NCBI GenBank assembly: GCA_964442435.1
Contig: CAYTZG010000006.1
Location: 49,067 to 113,066, forward strand
DNA: 64,000 nucleotides
Direction: 5' to 3'
Origin: CAMXAS01 sp964442435
GTDB taxonomy: Bacteria; Bacteroidota; Bacteroidia; Bacteroidales; P3
Part shown: one piece after another, positions 11,925 to 19,568 of the stretch
Layout: every line of letters starts with the position of its first letter
Numbering within the stretch: position 1 is the stretch's first letter
Program-made: the position numbers and the translations under genes
Notes under the pieces: generated by a model
Database searches by the model: none
The model's input: only the letters and a program-made list of their open reading frames with translations
What the model was told of the DNA's origin: nothing

Positions 11925-14428
11925 AAATCCACGTCCAACTTGATGTTGACCTGCATGGGCGTGAGCCGGTTCGGGATGGCGAACGAACGGCCGTCGAACG
12001 TGTTGATCCACGTATAGGAAATCGTATTGTTCATCTGGAACATATTGAACAGTTCCAGCCCCAACCAAATGCTCTTGATATAGGTCAACGGATTCTTGGA
12101 GCCATAGACCTTGTTGGGTCCCTTGAGCCGGAACGCCATGCCGAGATCGACGCGCTTGTAGGACGGCAGACGTTCATGGCCGCGCCACTTCATACGCTCC
12201 GGGTCGGTCAGACGTTCGATGTTGCCGCTCGGCATCCCCGTGGCGAACACACCGTTGACATACACCTTCATGTTTTTGTTCCGCAGGAAATAATCCTGAA
12301 AGAACACGTTGATGGAGAAAAGCTGGTCGGTCGGGCGCGGAATCATGCCGGTTTGCGTCGTCGCCCCCGTGGCTTCATCCACAAACGTGATGTTGTCGCT
12401 GGTTTTGAGGAACGCCACGCTGACCCACGACTCGGCCCCCTGCACGAACTCGCCCGAAAGCCGCAAATCCACACCCGTGGCGTAGCCGTAAGCGCAGTTG
12501 CGCCCCATGTAACGGATGCGGATGTTATCCATTTCGTAGGGGTTCAAATCGTAAAGGTATTTGTAATAGGCTTCCCCCGAAAATTTGAACGGACGGTCCC
12601 ACATCGAAAAGCCGACCTCCGCCCCCAGGATGGCATGGATGGACTTCTGCGCCTTGACATCGGTATGCAGATTGCCATAGACGTCGCGCAATTCCTTGTA
12701 CAACGGCTCCTGCACGTAATGGCCGATGGCCGCCCGGAACACCGTATAGGTTTCCCAATCCGGCTGGTAGGCGAAATTGAGACGCGGGCTGATGCAGAAC
12801 TCATTGTTCATCGACCAGTACGACATACGCACGCCGGCCGTAAGCTGATACATCTCGTTGCTGCCGAAATCGAACAGCCCTTGCGCGTAGCCCGTAAGCC
12901 GGTGCGACTGCATATGATGGTCCGAAACGTAACGATTCTGCACCTTGGGCGCTTCCAGTTCGGGATTTTCGCCGGGGCGCGTGTACCAATCGTTCGGCAG
13001 CACATAGCCGGCCGAATCCTGCACGTTCCATTCGTTGATGCGGTCGATGATATCCTCGTAGCGGTAGCGTACCCCCCAGTGCACGATGGCCGGTCTGGTC
13101 ACGTAATCGCCCTTGTAGTCGAGCGAGGTAAGGATGCCGTTGAGATAGTCGCGGCCATGGTTCAGGAACGTGCCGGCCCCTATCGGTTCGCCCTGCCCGC
13201 CGAAGCTGTCGTCTTTTCCCTCTTCCACGGCACTGAGCAGATAGGCGCCCTCTATATCGTAGGTTTCCTGTTCTATCGTATTGAAAAAACTGAACGTCAA
13301 ACTGTTTTTGATCTTTTGAGTCGTTCGGTGCGACCAGACGAACGCCCCGAAATAAGACGTGAACACATCGCGTTCCTGCCCTTCGAACGCCACCGTGAAC
13401 ATCAGCGGGTCGCTGTAAGCGCCGATGCGCGTCTGCTGCGTCGTGGGGATGAACTTATAGACGTTGTAGGCCACGTTGCCCAAAAACGAGAATTTGTTGC
13501 GCTCGTCAAGCTTGTAGGTCATAAACGTTTGGAAATCGGTAAAGGACGGCTTGTAGTTGCCCTTGCGGTCCAACTGTTTGAGCACGTATTGCGTGGCCTT
13601 GTGCCGCAAACCGAGCAGGTAGGTGAATTTCTTGTCTTTGGACAGGCCTTCCAGATGCAGGTTGCCGCCCATGAAATTAAGCCCGACCGAGCCGGCGAAC
13701 TCCTTGGGCTCGCGATAACGGATATCCAGCACCGACGACATCTTGTCGCCGTATTTGGCCTCGAACCCGCCGCTCGAAAAATTCGTGCTGCCCACCATGT
13801 CGGGGTTGATGAAGCTCATGCCCTCCTGCTCGCCGCTCCGAATCAGGAACGAACGATAGATTTCGATATCGTTGACGTAAATCAGGTTCTCGTCGTAATT
13901 ACCGCCGCGCACCGAATATTGGGAACTCAGTTCGTTGTTGGAATTGACGCCCGGCAAAGACCGCAACACTTCCTCCACGCCCCCGGTAATCCCTATCATG
14001 TTGCGCACCACCAGCGGGTCTATCGTGACATAGCCCTTGCGGTTGCCCGTGACCGTAACGCCTGAGATTTGATTGTCCTGAACTTTCAAGCGTTGCTGGA
14101 TGTTCTTGACTTCGCCCTTGACGAGAATCATCGAACGGGAAACATTTTCGTAGGCGATATGGGAAAAACGCACGAGCAACGACACGCCCGACGGCACCTG
14201 CAGTTCGAAAAAGCCCACGGAATCGGTGTAAGTGCCGATGGGAGTGGTCAGGTTGACGACGCCCACGGCCACAAACGGCAACGGACGGCCGTCCATATTC
14301 ACGACGCGCCCGCGCAGAACCGCGCCCGCCTGCAACGAACCGAGCCCCGCCCCAAACAGCAACAGGCATAAACACGAAATCCGAAACGCGCGCCTAATAC
14401 TCTCCCACTTCACTGCCATACTCCTCAA
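11921..14428 (-). CDS. TonB-dependent receptor with carboxypeptidase-like N-domain
   Basis: Outer-membrane, TonB-energised uptake channel of 835 residues. A signal peptide (ISCLCLLLFGAGLGSLQAG) is followed by a carboxypeptidase regulatory-like beta-sandwich (about 35-115; LRGRVVNMDGRPLPFVAV, TDSVGFFELQVPSG). The plug domain (about 140-240) has RSLPGVNSNNELSSQYSVRG and IYVNDIEIYRS. The rest is a beta-barrel ending in an aromatic residue (LDVDF), as outer-membrane barrels do. No SusD partner is adjacent, so this is not a classic polysaccharide-utilisation pair; the substrate is unknown. The start overlaps by 35 bases the end of the upstream gene, which also carries a carboxypeptidase-type domain; the two form an operon. 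An ATG at 14419 is an alternative start. Confidence 0.92.
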   Translation of the reverse strand: MRSMAVKWESIRRAFRISCLCLLLFGAGLGSLQAGAVLRGRVVNMDGRPLPFVAVGVVNLTTPIGTYTDSVGFFELQVPSGVSLLVRFSHIAYENVSRSMILVKGEVKNIQQRLKVQDNQISGVTVTGNRKGYVTIDPLVVRNMIGITGGVEEVLRSLPGVNSNNELSSQYSVRGGNYDENLIYVNDIEIYRSFLIRSGEQEGMSFINPDMVGSTNFSSGGFEAKYGDKMSSVLDIRYREPKEFAGSVGLNFMGGNLHLEGLSKDKKFTYLLGLRHKATQYVLKQLDRKGNYKPSFTDFQTFMTYKLDERNKFSFLGNVAYNVYKFIPTTQQTRIGAYSDPLMFTVAFEGQERDVFTSYFGAFVWSHRTTQKIKNSLTFSFFNTIEQETYDIEGAYLLSAVEEGKDDSFGGQGEPIGAGTFLNHGRDYLNGILTSLDYKGDYVTRPAIVHWGVRYRYEDIIDRINEWNVQDSAGYVLPNDWYTRPGENPELEAPKVQNRYVSDHHMQSHRLTGYAQGLFDFGSNEMYQLTAGVRMSYWSMNNEFCISPRLNFAYQPDWETYTVFRAAIGHYVQEPLYKELRDVYGNLHTDVKAQKSIHAILGAEVGFSMWDRPFKFSGEAYYKYLYDLNPYEMDNIRIRYMGRNCAYGYATGVDLRLSGEFVQGAESWVSVAFLKTSDNITFVDEATGATTQTGMIPRPTDQLFSINVFFQDYFLRNKNMKVYVNGVFATGMPSGNIERLTDPERMKWRGHERLPSYKRVDLGMAFRLKGPNKVYGSKNPLTYIKSIWLGLELFNMFQMNNTISYTWINTFDGRSFAIPNRLTPMQVNIKLDVDF

Positions 14429-15131
14429 ACTCGCCGCTACGACGTTCTTTCTGATCCTGTTGCCGCTGCGCCTTCCATTTTTGAATGAACTTGGCCCAGG
14501 CGAACGGATTGAACAGATTATTGGGGGCTATCTGCCCCTGATAATACAACTTATCGACCTGATGCTGCGTCAGGTCGCGGTAATTCATGCCGGCGTCCAT
14601 CTTCCCGGCCTTGGCCAGCTCGCGCATGGCGGCCAGCGTGAAATTCTTGCGCAGGATGTCGGCGTTCGTTTCCGGCAATTCGAGGTTGACGAACGCCTCG
14701 CGGAACTTTTCCTTGGACGGCCACGGGTAGATGACGGTTTCCGTAAGCATAATCGTATCCTGCACCATGCTCTGCACAATGGAGTAGCGGTCTTCGGTCA
14801 ACGTGTCCGAGAGGTAGAGGCTGACCGGCCGATAGCCGACCGACGTGATGACGATGCGGTCGCCAATCATGGCCGCGAACGTAAAGAAACCGTTGATGTT
14901 GGAAATGGCGCCGCGGTTGGTGCCCTCTATTTGGATGGTGGCGTAAGGCAGGGGCGACAAGTCCTTGGCATCGACCAAGACCCCCGAAAACTGGATGACC
15001 CGCTCCCTTTTGCCCGAATCGGCGGCATACAGAACGGAACATACCGAAAAAAGCCCTGCCGCCAACAGGAAACCGCCCTTGAGCAAGTTCGAAAACGCCC
15101 GTCGGCGGTTATGTGTTCCACGCTCCCACAT
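14394..15131 (-). CDS. secreted carboxypeptidase-regulatory-like domain protein
   Basis: A 245-residue exported protein of unknown role. N-terminal signal peptide (LLAAGLFSVCSVLYAADS), a CarboxypepD_reg-like beta-sandwich (about 45-120; FSGVLVDAKDLSPLPYATIQ and GFFTFAAMIGDRIVITSVGY), then a charged helical tail with no motif I recognise. Such proteins often sit beside TonB-dependent receptors in Bacteroidota, as here (35-base overlap). Its promoter -7 box (15136-15143) lies only 4 bases upstream of the ATG, which implies a nearly leaderless mRNA unless translation begins at a downstream TTG. Confidence 0.85.
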   Translation of the reverse strand: MWERGTHNRRRAFSNLLKGGFLLAAGLFSVCSVLYAADSGKRERVIQFSGVLVDAKDLSPLPYATIQIEGTNRGAISNINGFFTFAAMIGDRIVITSVGYRPVSLYLSDTLTEDRYSIVQSMVQDTIMLTETVIYPWPSKEKFREAFVNLELPETNADILRKNFTLAAMRELAKAGKMDAGMNYRDLTQHQVDKLYYQGQIAPNNLFNPFAWAKFIQKWKAQRQQDQKERRSGEFEEYGSEVGEY

Positions 15132-15135
15132 GGAG

Positions 15136-15166
15136 CAAAGATACGTTTTTTTTGGTTGTTTTCAAA
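15136..15166 (-). promoter_or_regulatory. Bacteroidota promoter for the 15131 gene
   Basis: On the minus strand, TTTG at 15166-15163 and TATCTTTG at 15143-15136, separated by 19 bases, fit the -33/-7 consensus. It lies back to back with the promoter of the small ribosomal gene, their -33 regions interleaving. The implied start of transcription is at or within a few bases of the ATG. Confidence 0.75.
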
Positions 15167-15182
15167 AAAAAGCCTACCTTTG
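15151..15182 (+). promoter_or_regulatory. Bacteroidota promoter for the 29-residue ribosomal protein gene
   Basis: TTTG at 15151-15154 and TACCTTTG at 15175-15182, 20 bases apart, match the -33/-7 consensus closely. Transcription should start near 15186, giving a leader of about 50 bases. Confidence 0.85.
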
Positions 15183-15236
15183 CAGTCCTCAAAATTAGAG
15201 CAAAACGGATTTATAAACCATAAAAAGCTAAGAGTC

Positions 15237-15326
15237 ATGCCCAGCGGAAAGAAAAGAAAGAGACATAAAATGGCGACCCACAAGCGTAAAAAACGTCTGC
15301 GCAAGAATCGTCATAAGAAGAGATAA
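15237..15326 (+). CDS. AURKAIP1/COX24-domain small basic protein (bS22/mS38-like)
   Basis: A 29-residue, extremely Lys/Arg/His-rich protein, starting MPSGKKRKRHKM and ending KNRHKKR. This sequence is near-invariant in Bacteroidota and is annotated as an AURKAIP1/COX24 domain protein, related to mitochondrial mS38 and actinobacterial bS22 of the small ribosomal subunit; a ribosomal role is inferred from that relationship. It has its own strong promoter (15151-15182) and a strong terminator (15335-15368), so it is a monocistronic transcription unit. It is short enough to be missed by gene finders. Confidence 0.85.
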   Translation: MPSGKKRKRHKMATHKRKKRLRKNRHKKR

Positions 15327-15334
15327 TCTCGCAA

Positions 15335-15368
15335 AAAGGGGGAATTCCTTACGGAGTTCCCCCTTTTC
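15335..15368 (+). terminator. intrinsic terminator after the small ribosomal gene
   Basis: A 15-bp near-perfect stem (AAAAGGGGGAATTCC / GGAGTTCCCCCTTTT) with a TTAC loop and flanking A and T runs. Because of the A/T symmetry it can work in both directions and also serves the convergent XRE gene. Confidence 0.9.
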
Positions 15369-15391
15369 GTTTACGGGCCACGCCCACCGGA

Positions 15392-15607
15392 CTACGCCCC
15401 TTCTTCCGGCCGGTATTCCAGCACATCGCCGGGCTGACAGTCCAGCACCTTGCAGATGGCTTCCAGTGTGGTAAAGCGCACCGCCTTGGCCTTGCCCGTT
15501 TTAAGGATGGACAGGTTCGTGGGCGACACGCCTATCCGTTCGGCCAGTTCGCCGGACGAAATCTTGCGCTTGGCCATCATCACATCCACATTCACTATAA
15601 TCGGCAT
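15392..15607 (-). CDS. small XRE-family HTH regulator
   Basis: A 71-residue Cro/C1-type DNA-binding protein: helix-turn-helix ISSGELAERIGVSPTNLSIL, then FTTLEAICKVLDCQPGDVLE, typical of the single-domain YozG-like group. It is the last of three same-strand genes (NfeD-like, flotillin, this one) with a 35-base gap after flotillin, so it may be co-transcribed with them. Whether it regulates them is unknown. The ATG at 15607 gives a short hydrophobic beta strand before the HTH; an internal ATG at 15577 or 15580 is possible. Confidence 0.88.
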   Translation of the reverse strand: MPIIVNVDVMMAKRKISSGELAERIGVSPTNLSILKTGKAKAVRFTTLEAICKVLDCQPGDVLEYRPEEGA

Positions 15608-15642
15608 ACCCGTTTTTTATCGTTCAACCATCGGGCGGCCGG

Positions 15643-17073
15643 CTATTCCGCCTTGGCCGCCGTTTCTTCCGCCGGCACGGGTTTGTCGGCCGTGGCGCCC
15701 TTGAGATAGGAAGGCAGGCTCAGCCCCGCCATCTTGAAAAGGTCTTCCATGGGGGGCACCGACTTCATCATGCCGGAAATGAAATTGGCCGTGGAGGTCG
15801 TACCGTCGCCGCCCTTGCCGTTGCCGTCCCATACCGTCACCTTGTCTATCTTGATGCCCTTGACGGCTTCCACCTGCGTCCGCACCAGTTCGGGCAGTTT
15901 GTCGGCAATGAGCATGAGCACGGCCTGTTGCGGGTCGCCGGCGGCCGCCCGTACCATTTGGTTGAAACCTTCGGCCTGTTTGGAAAGCACCTCCAGCATA
16001 CCGCGCGCCTGCGCGTCCATCTTGGCGTAGATGGCGTCGGCCTCACCCTTGGCCATGCGGCGGATTTTCTCGGCTTCGGCCTCGGCCTCTATAATGGCTT
16101 TTTCCTTGTCGATTTGCGCCGGCACCACGACGTTGGCCTGTTGCGTGGCTTTCTCGCGCTCGGCGCGCGCCAACTCGGCGTCGCGTTCAGACTTGTAGGC
16201 TTCTTCCATGGCCTTGGCCGCCTGTACCTTTTCGGCCGCTATCGCGATACGCGCGGCTTCGGCCTCTTTCTCGCGGCGGTTGGCCTCCGAATTGGCAATC
16301 GCGATTTTGGAGTTGTTCTCCCCTTCGATGGCCTTGGCGTTGGCGTCGGCCGTGCTGATACGCGTATCGCGCACGGTTTCCGCAATGCGGATATCCTTGT
16401 CCCGGTCGGCCTCGGCCTTGCCGATTTCACCGTGACGGTTCTGTTCGGCCACGCTCTTCTTGGCGTCGTTGATGGCCTTGGCGGCCGCTTCCTTACCCAA
16501 CGCCTCGATATAGCCCGACTCGTCGCGGATGTCGGTTACGTTGACGTTGATGAGTTTAAGGCCTATTTTGCGCAATTCGGCCTCCACGTTCGCGCTGACG
16601 TTGGCCAGGAATTTGTCGCGGTCGGCGTTGATTTCCTCGATGTCCATCGTGGCGATGACCAAACGGAGCTGCCCGAACAGGATATCGGTCGTGATGCTCT
16701 GGATGTTCTCGATGGAAAGCCCCAGCAGACGTTCGGCCGCGTTCGTCATATTGTCGGGTTCGGTCGAAACGCCCACCGTAAAGCGGCAGGGCACATCCAC
16801 GCGGATGTTCTGCTTGCTCAACGCATTGGTCAGGTTGCATTCAATGGAAATAGGCGTCAAATCAAGGAAAGCGTAGTCTTGGAACACCGGCCATATAAAG
16901 GAAGCGCCGCCGTGTATGCAGCGTGCCGACGAACGGCCGCCGTTCTTGTTGCGCCGCGTCTTACCGTAAATCACGAGAATCTTGTCGGACGGACAACGTT
17001 TGTAACGTCTGAGAATGGCCGTAAACGTGACGAACACGACGGCCACGATGATGAGAATCAGATAAACTGCCAT
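15643..17073 (-). CDS. flotillin-like SPFH-domain membrane protein
   Basis: A 476-residue flotillin/YqiK-type scaffold of ordered membrane microdomains. One N-terminal transmembrane helix (VYLILIIVAVVFVTFTAIL), an SPFH/band-7 domain (about 30-220; FQDYAFLDLTPISIE, RFTVGVSTEPDNMTNAAERL), then a long Ala/Glu/Lys coiled coil (about 220-370), as in eukaryotic flotillins. The C-terminal tail is Ala-rich and ends AEETAAKAE. The upstream gene encodes a NfeD-like partner, the usual pairing; the genes lie 102 bases apart on one strand. Exact role unknown. Confidence 0.93.
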   Translation of the reverse strand: MAVYLILIIVAVVFVTFTAILRRYKRCPSDKILVIYGKTRRNKNGGRSSARCIHGGASFIWPVFQDYAFLDLTPISIECNLTNALSKQNIRVDVPCRFTVGVSTEPDNMTNAAERLLGLSIENIQSITTDILFGQLRLVIATMDIEEINADRDKFLANVSANVEAELRKIGLKLINVNVTDIRDESGYIEALGKEAAAKAINDAKKSVAEQNRHGEIGKAEADRDKDIRIAETVRDTRISTADANAKAIEGENNSKIAIANSEANRREKEAEAARIAIAAEKVQAAKAMEEAYKSERDAELARAEREKATQQANVVVPAQIDKEKAIIEAEAEAEKIRRMAKGEADAIYAKMDAQARGMLEVLSKQAEGFNQMVRAAAGDPQQAVLMLIADKLPELVRTQVEAVKGIKIDKVTVWDGNGKGGDGTTSTANFISGMMKSVPPMEDLFKMAGLSLPSYLKGATADKPVPAEETAAKAE

Positions 17074-17175
17074 GGTTTTTATGATTTTATAGGTTTATTC
17101 CATTATAGAGTGAGCGAAACGACGACCCACACGACAAATATCAGATGTATGGCCATGTTTGACACGATATTGAGG

Positions 17176-17784
17176 TTATACGATCAGTGAGCTGAGTTCT
17201 TCCACCACCAACGTATTGCTGTTCAGTACTTCCACAACCTTAATCGGCGTGCCGGTCTTGATGGCGTCGCCATCGGTCACGGCGTTGTATTCGCGCACCG
17301 AACCGCTGATGGTAATCTGCACCTGCCCTTCGCCCCCGCGTTCGGCCGGAATCGTCAGATACACACGCCCCTGACAACCGACGGCCGATTTGAACACGTC
17401 GATGTTGCCCGACTGTTGCATCCCGTTGAGCCATTTGAACAGATACATGACCACGGCCACGAGCGCGAGGCCGACCAGCACCGCAAGCACCATGAGCCAC
17501 ACGAGGGAGGCGATGCGGTCGCGCAGCAGGATGGCCGTCCACCCGAAGCCGAGCAGGAAATTGACGAGGTTGCGGAACGTGTAGAGGTTCATGCCGGGAT
17601 CGGCCTCCAGCGTGGACATATCGTTGAAGTCGGTCGAGAAATCGCCGTCGAAACCGCCGTCGCCGCCACCGAGCCCCACAAACGTCATAATACTTTGAAT
17701 AACGAAAATCAGCGAAGCCGATAACGTTATGCCCCACAGCACCTTCATCAGAAGATCGAGGGAGTCCCACCAAGTCGCTATCAT
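17176..17784 (-). CDS. NfeD-like membrane protein, flotillin partner
   Basis: A 202-residue inner-membrane protein. Three predicted transmembrane segments (VLWGITLSASLIFVIQSIM, FRNLVNFLLGFGWTAILL, ASLVWLMVLAVLVGLALVAV), separated by an acidic Gly/Asp-rich loop (GGGDGGFDGDFSTDF), precede a C-terminal OB-like domain (about 130-200; VGCQGRVYLTIPAERGGEGQ, VVEVLNSNTLVVEEL). That is the NfeD/YqiJ layout; these proteins are encoded beside flotillins and are thought to associate with them. First gene of the three-gene unit. Confidence 0.85.
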   Translation of the reverse strand: MIATWWDSLDLLMKVLWGITLSASLIFVIQSIMTFVGLGGGDGGFDGDFSTDFNDMSTLEADPGMNLYTFRNLVNFLLGFGWTAILLRDRIASLVWLMVLAVLVGLALVAVVMYLFKWLNGMQQSGNIDVFKSAVGCQGRVYLTIPAERGGEGQVQITISGSVREYNAVTDGDAIKTGTPIKVVEVLNSNTLVVEELSSLIV

Positions 17785-17845
17785 GATATTTTAGTTTTAA
17801 GGTATGAGCGGAACCGAAAGCCGTTTTGACCATCGTTTCCGACTG

Positions 17846-17853
17846 CAAAATTA
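17846..17853 (-). promoter_or_regulatory. -7 box of the NfeD-flotillin operon
   Basis: TAATTTTG on the minus strand fits TAnnTTTG and lies about 60 bases upstream of the NfeD-like ATG. No clear TTTG is found at the right distance. The surrounding 17785-17940 stretch is AT-rich and contains no gene. Confidence 0.45.
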
Positions 17854-17944
17854 CAAAAAATTATCGAAAAACATAAATTTTTATAAAAATATCGGATAAT
17901 ATTTTCAGTTTTTTGATTTTTGCCAACAGCGGCGCGTGAATAAA

Positions 17945-17976
17945 TTTGGTTTTATGAAAAATATTGCCGACCTTTG
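17945..17976 (+). promoter_or_regulatory. rpmB promoter
   Basis: TTTG at 17945-17948 and GACCTTTG at 17969-17976 (one mismatch to TAnnTTTG), 20 bases apart, about 40 bases upstream of rpmB. Confidence 0.65.
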
Positions 17977-18015
17977 CACTCCTTTTTGTGAAAGAACTAA
18001 AAACCTAATTGAGCC

Positions 18016-18255
18016 ATGTCGAAAGTTTGTGAAATTACGGGAAAGCGGGTCATCAGCGGTAATCACGTATCGCACTCCAATATCAAGACCAGACGCAAAT
18101 TCTACCCGAATCTGCAGGTCAAGAAGTTCTACGTACCGGAAGTGGATGCGTGGATCACGCTGAAAGTATCGGCGCGCGGCATCAAGAACATCAGCAAGAA
18201 AGGCATTTACAACTGCCTGCTCGACGCCGAAGCCAACGGCTTGATTCGTCTGTAA
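18016..18255 (+). CDS. rpmB: 50S ribosomal protein L28 (bL28)
   Basis: 79-residue large-subunit protein with the L28 hallmarks MSKVCEITGKR, GNHVSHSNIKTRR and RKFYPNLQ. Length is normal. In many Bacteroidales rpmB is followed by rpmG and a small DUF4295 gene; here a terminator follows within 70 bases, so it is monocistronic and those partners must be elsewhere. Confidence 0.98.
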   Translation: MSKVCEITGKRVISGNHVSHSNIKTRRKFYPNLQVKKFYVPEVDAWITLKVSARGIKNISKKGIYNCLLDAEANGLIRL

Positions 18256-18321
18256 GACACGCCTTACCGTCTTCGGCGGCCCTACCCATAGGGGAAGCCG
18301 ATGGACGACGGTTATCATAGC

Positions 18322-18358
18322 AAAGCCGTCCTTCTCATGTGAGAGGGACGGCTTTTTT
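18322..18358 (+). terminator. intrinsic terminator after rpmB
   Basis: Stem AAGCCGTCC / GGACGGCTT (18323-18331 with 18346-18354), an inner CTC/GAG pairing, then a T run. It lies 65 bases after the rpmB stop and before the convergent porin gene. Confidence 0.9.
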
Positions 18359-18379
18359 CATACCCTGCGGCCAATCGCG

Positions 18380-19558
18380 CTATTTGATTTGGAAGTACCA
18401 GCGCATCCCGAGATACACCCCGAATTCATCCATATGCCGCCGGCCGCCGGTAAACACTTCGACCCACTGCGGCTTGTAGTCGTAGTAGCGGTACATAAAC
18501 GCGAGGTGGGCGCGCAACGGCAAACGCGCGAACGGCAGGTATTCCACCGCTGCCGAAACCCCGTAGCGGGCAAACATATCTTCCTGTAATTCCGTATCGT
18601 AACGATAGTCGAACGTCCCTTTGAGAATGGCGTTCCAACGCGGGTGGAAGCGGTATTCCACATTCAGGGCCGCCGACTGGTCGGCCACATAGTGGTTCAG
18701 CACCGTATCGACGCCGTATTGGGGATAGGCGAACGTCGTGGTTTCGATATAGCGCCCGTTATAATAGTCGAGCGTGGCTTTCCAAGGCCCGTGCTGGAAC
18801 TTGAGGCCGCCCGTGACGAAATACAAATCGTGCCGCGCCGCGTTGTTGAACAGCGTGACGGAAACGGCGGGCTGAATGATGCCGTCGAGGAAACTGCCCA
18901 CGTAGCGCATCGTCCACGCGAACGAGTTGCGCGTATCGGTAAAATTGACGGGGCTGCTGTTGATAACCTGCAAGGCCACGTGCTGGTCGTAAAACTTATA
19001 GTCGAGGTTGACCCCCGTTCCCACACCGTCGATTTTGTCGTTGACGAGCGTGGCGATATACATATCGGCATAGTTTTGGTCGTATTCCCAAGCCGCGAAC
19101 AACAAGTCCTGCCGCCCCACGGTAAGACTGAAATTCTTGATGTCGAGGGCCACCCAGGCCTTGTTCAGCGCATTGCCCGCGTTGTCACGGTAGGTGCCGC
19201 TCGAAGAGGTAAGACGCACCTTGACGTAATAGCGTACCTGCGGCAGCACCTTGCCGTCGAACACGAGCTTGAGGCTTTGGATGTTGAAGCGCGTTTCGTA
19301 TTCGTCGGCGCGGCTTTTGGAAAATTGCAGGTCGATACGGGCGTCTATGCCGAAGCCAAACTGGTTCCAAAGGTCGGAGAAGAACTTATGCGCCTTGCCC
19401 TCCGTCACGGCCTTATCCACGGCACTGTCCACGGCGCGTTCAACCGCCGCGTCGATGATGCTGTCCACCTCGGCGATGGAGTCCATGACAGCCGCCCGCG
19501 CCGGCAACACGAGACTACCGGAGAGCAGGGCCAATCCCAATAACAGTCTTTTCTTCAT
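18380..19558 (-). CDS. outer-membrane porin, OprO/OprP (phosphate-selective porin) family
   Basis: A 392-residue exported beta-barrel. Signal peptide MKKRLLLGLALLSGSLVL..ARA, then an Asp/Ala/Val-rich helical segment (about 25-60; IDAAVERAVDSAVDKAV) that may trimerise or contact peptidoglycan. The barrel has the family pattern QLKLVFDGKV-like and WVALDIKNFSLTVGRQ strands and an R/K-rich eyelet. It ends in WYFQIK rather than a terminal Phe. In Bacteroidota such proteins are usually annotated phosphate-selective porins O and P; the solute cannot be read from sequence. It is followed upstream, 11 bases away on the same strand, by gldB. Confidence 0.82.
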   Translation of the reverse strand: MKKRLLLGLALLSGSLVLPARAAVMDSIAEVDSIIDAAVERAVDSAVDKAVTEGKAHKFFSDLWNQFGFGIDARIDLQFSKSRADEYETRFNIQSLKLVFDGKVLPQVRYYVKVRLTSSSGTYRDNAGNALNKAWVALDIKNFSLTVGRQDLLFAAWEYDQNYADMYIATLVNDKIDGVGTGVNLDYKFYDQHVALQVINSSPVNFTDTRNSFAWTMRYVGSFLDGIIQPAVSVTLFNNAARHDLYFVTGGLKFQHGPWKATLDYYNGRYIETTTFAYPQYGVDTVLNHYVADQSAALNVEYRFHPRWNAILKGTFDYRYDTELQEDMFARYGVSAAVEYLPFARLPLRAHLAFMYRYYDYKPQWVEVFTGGRRHMDEFGVYLGMRWYFQIK

Positions 19559-19568
19559 AGGGGTTTCA

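Noticed and set aside
12176..14065. 629-codon plus-strand open frame
   Set aside because: Fully antisense to the TonB-dependent receptor, whose plug and barrel motifs are clear.
15392..17784. Flotillin-NfeD-XRE unit as an anti-phage system
   Set aside because: Flotillin-NfeD pairs are common housekeeping membrane genes and the XRE protein has no toxin partner; nothing else points to defence.
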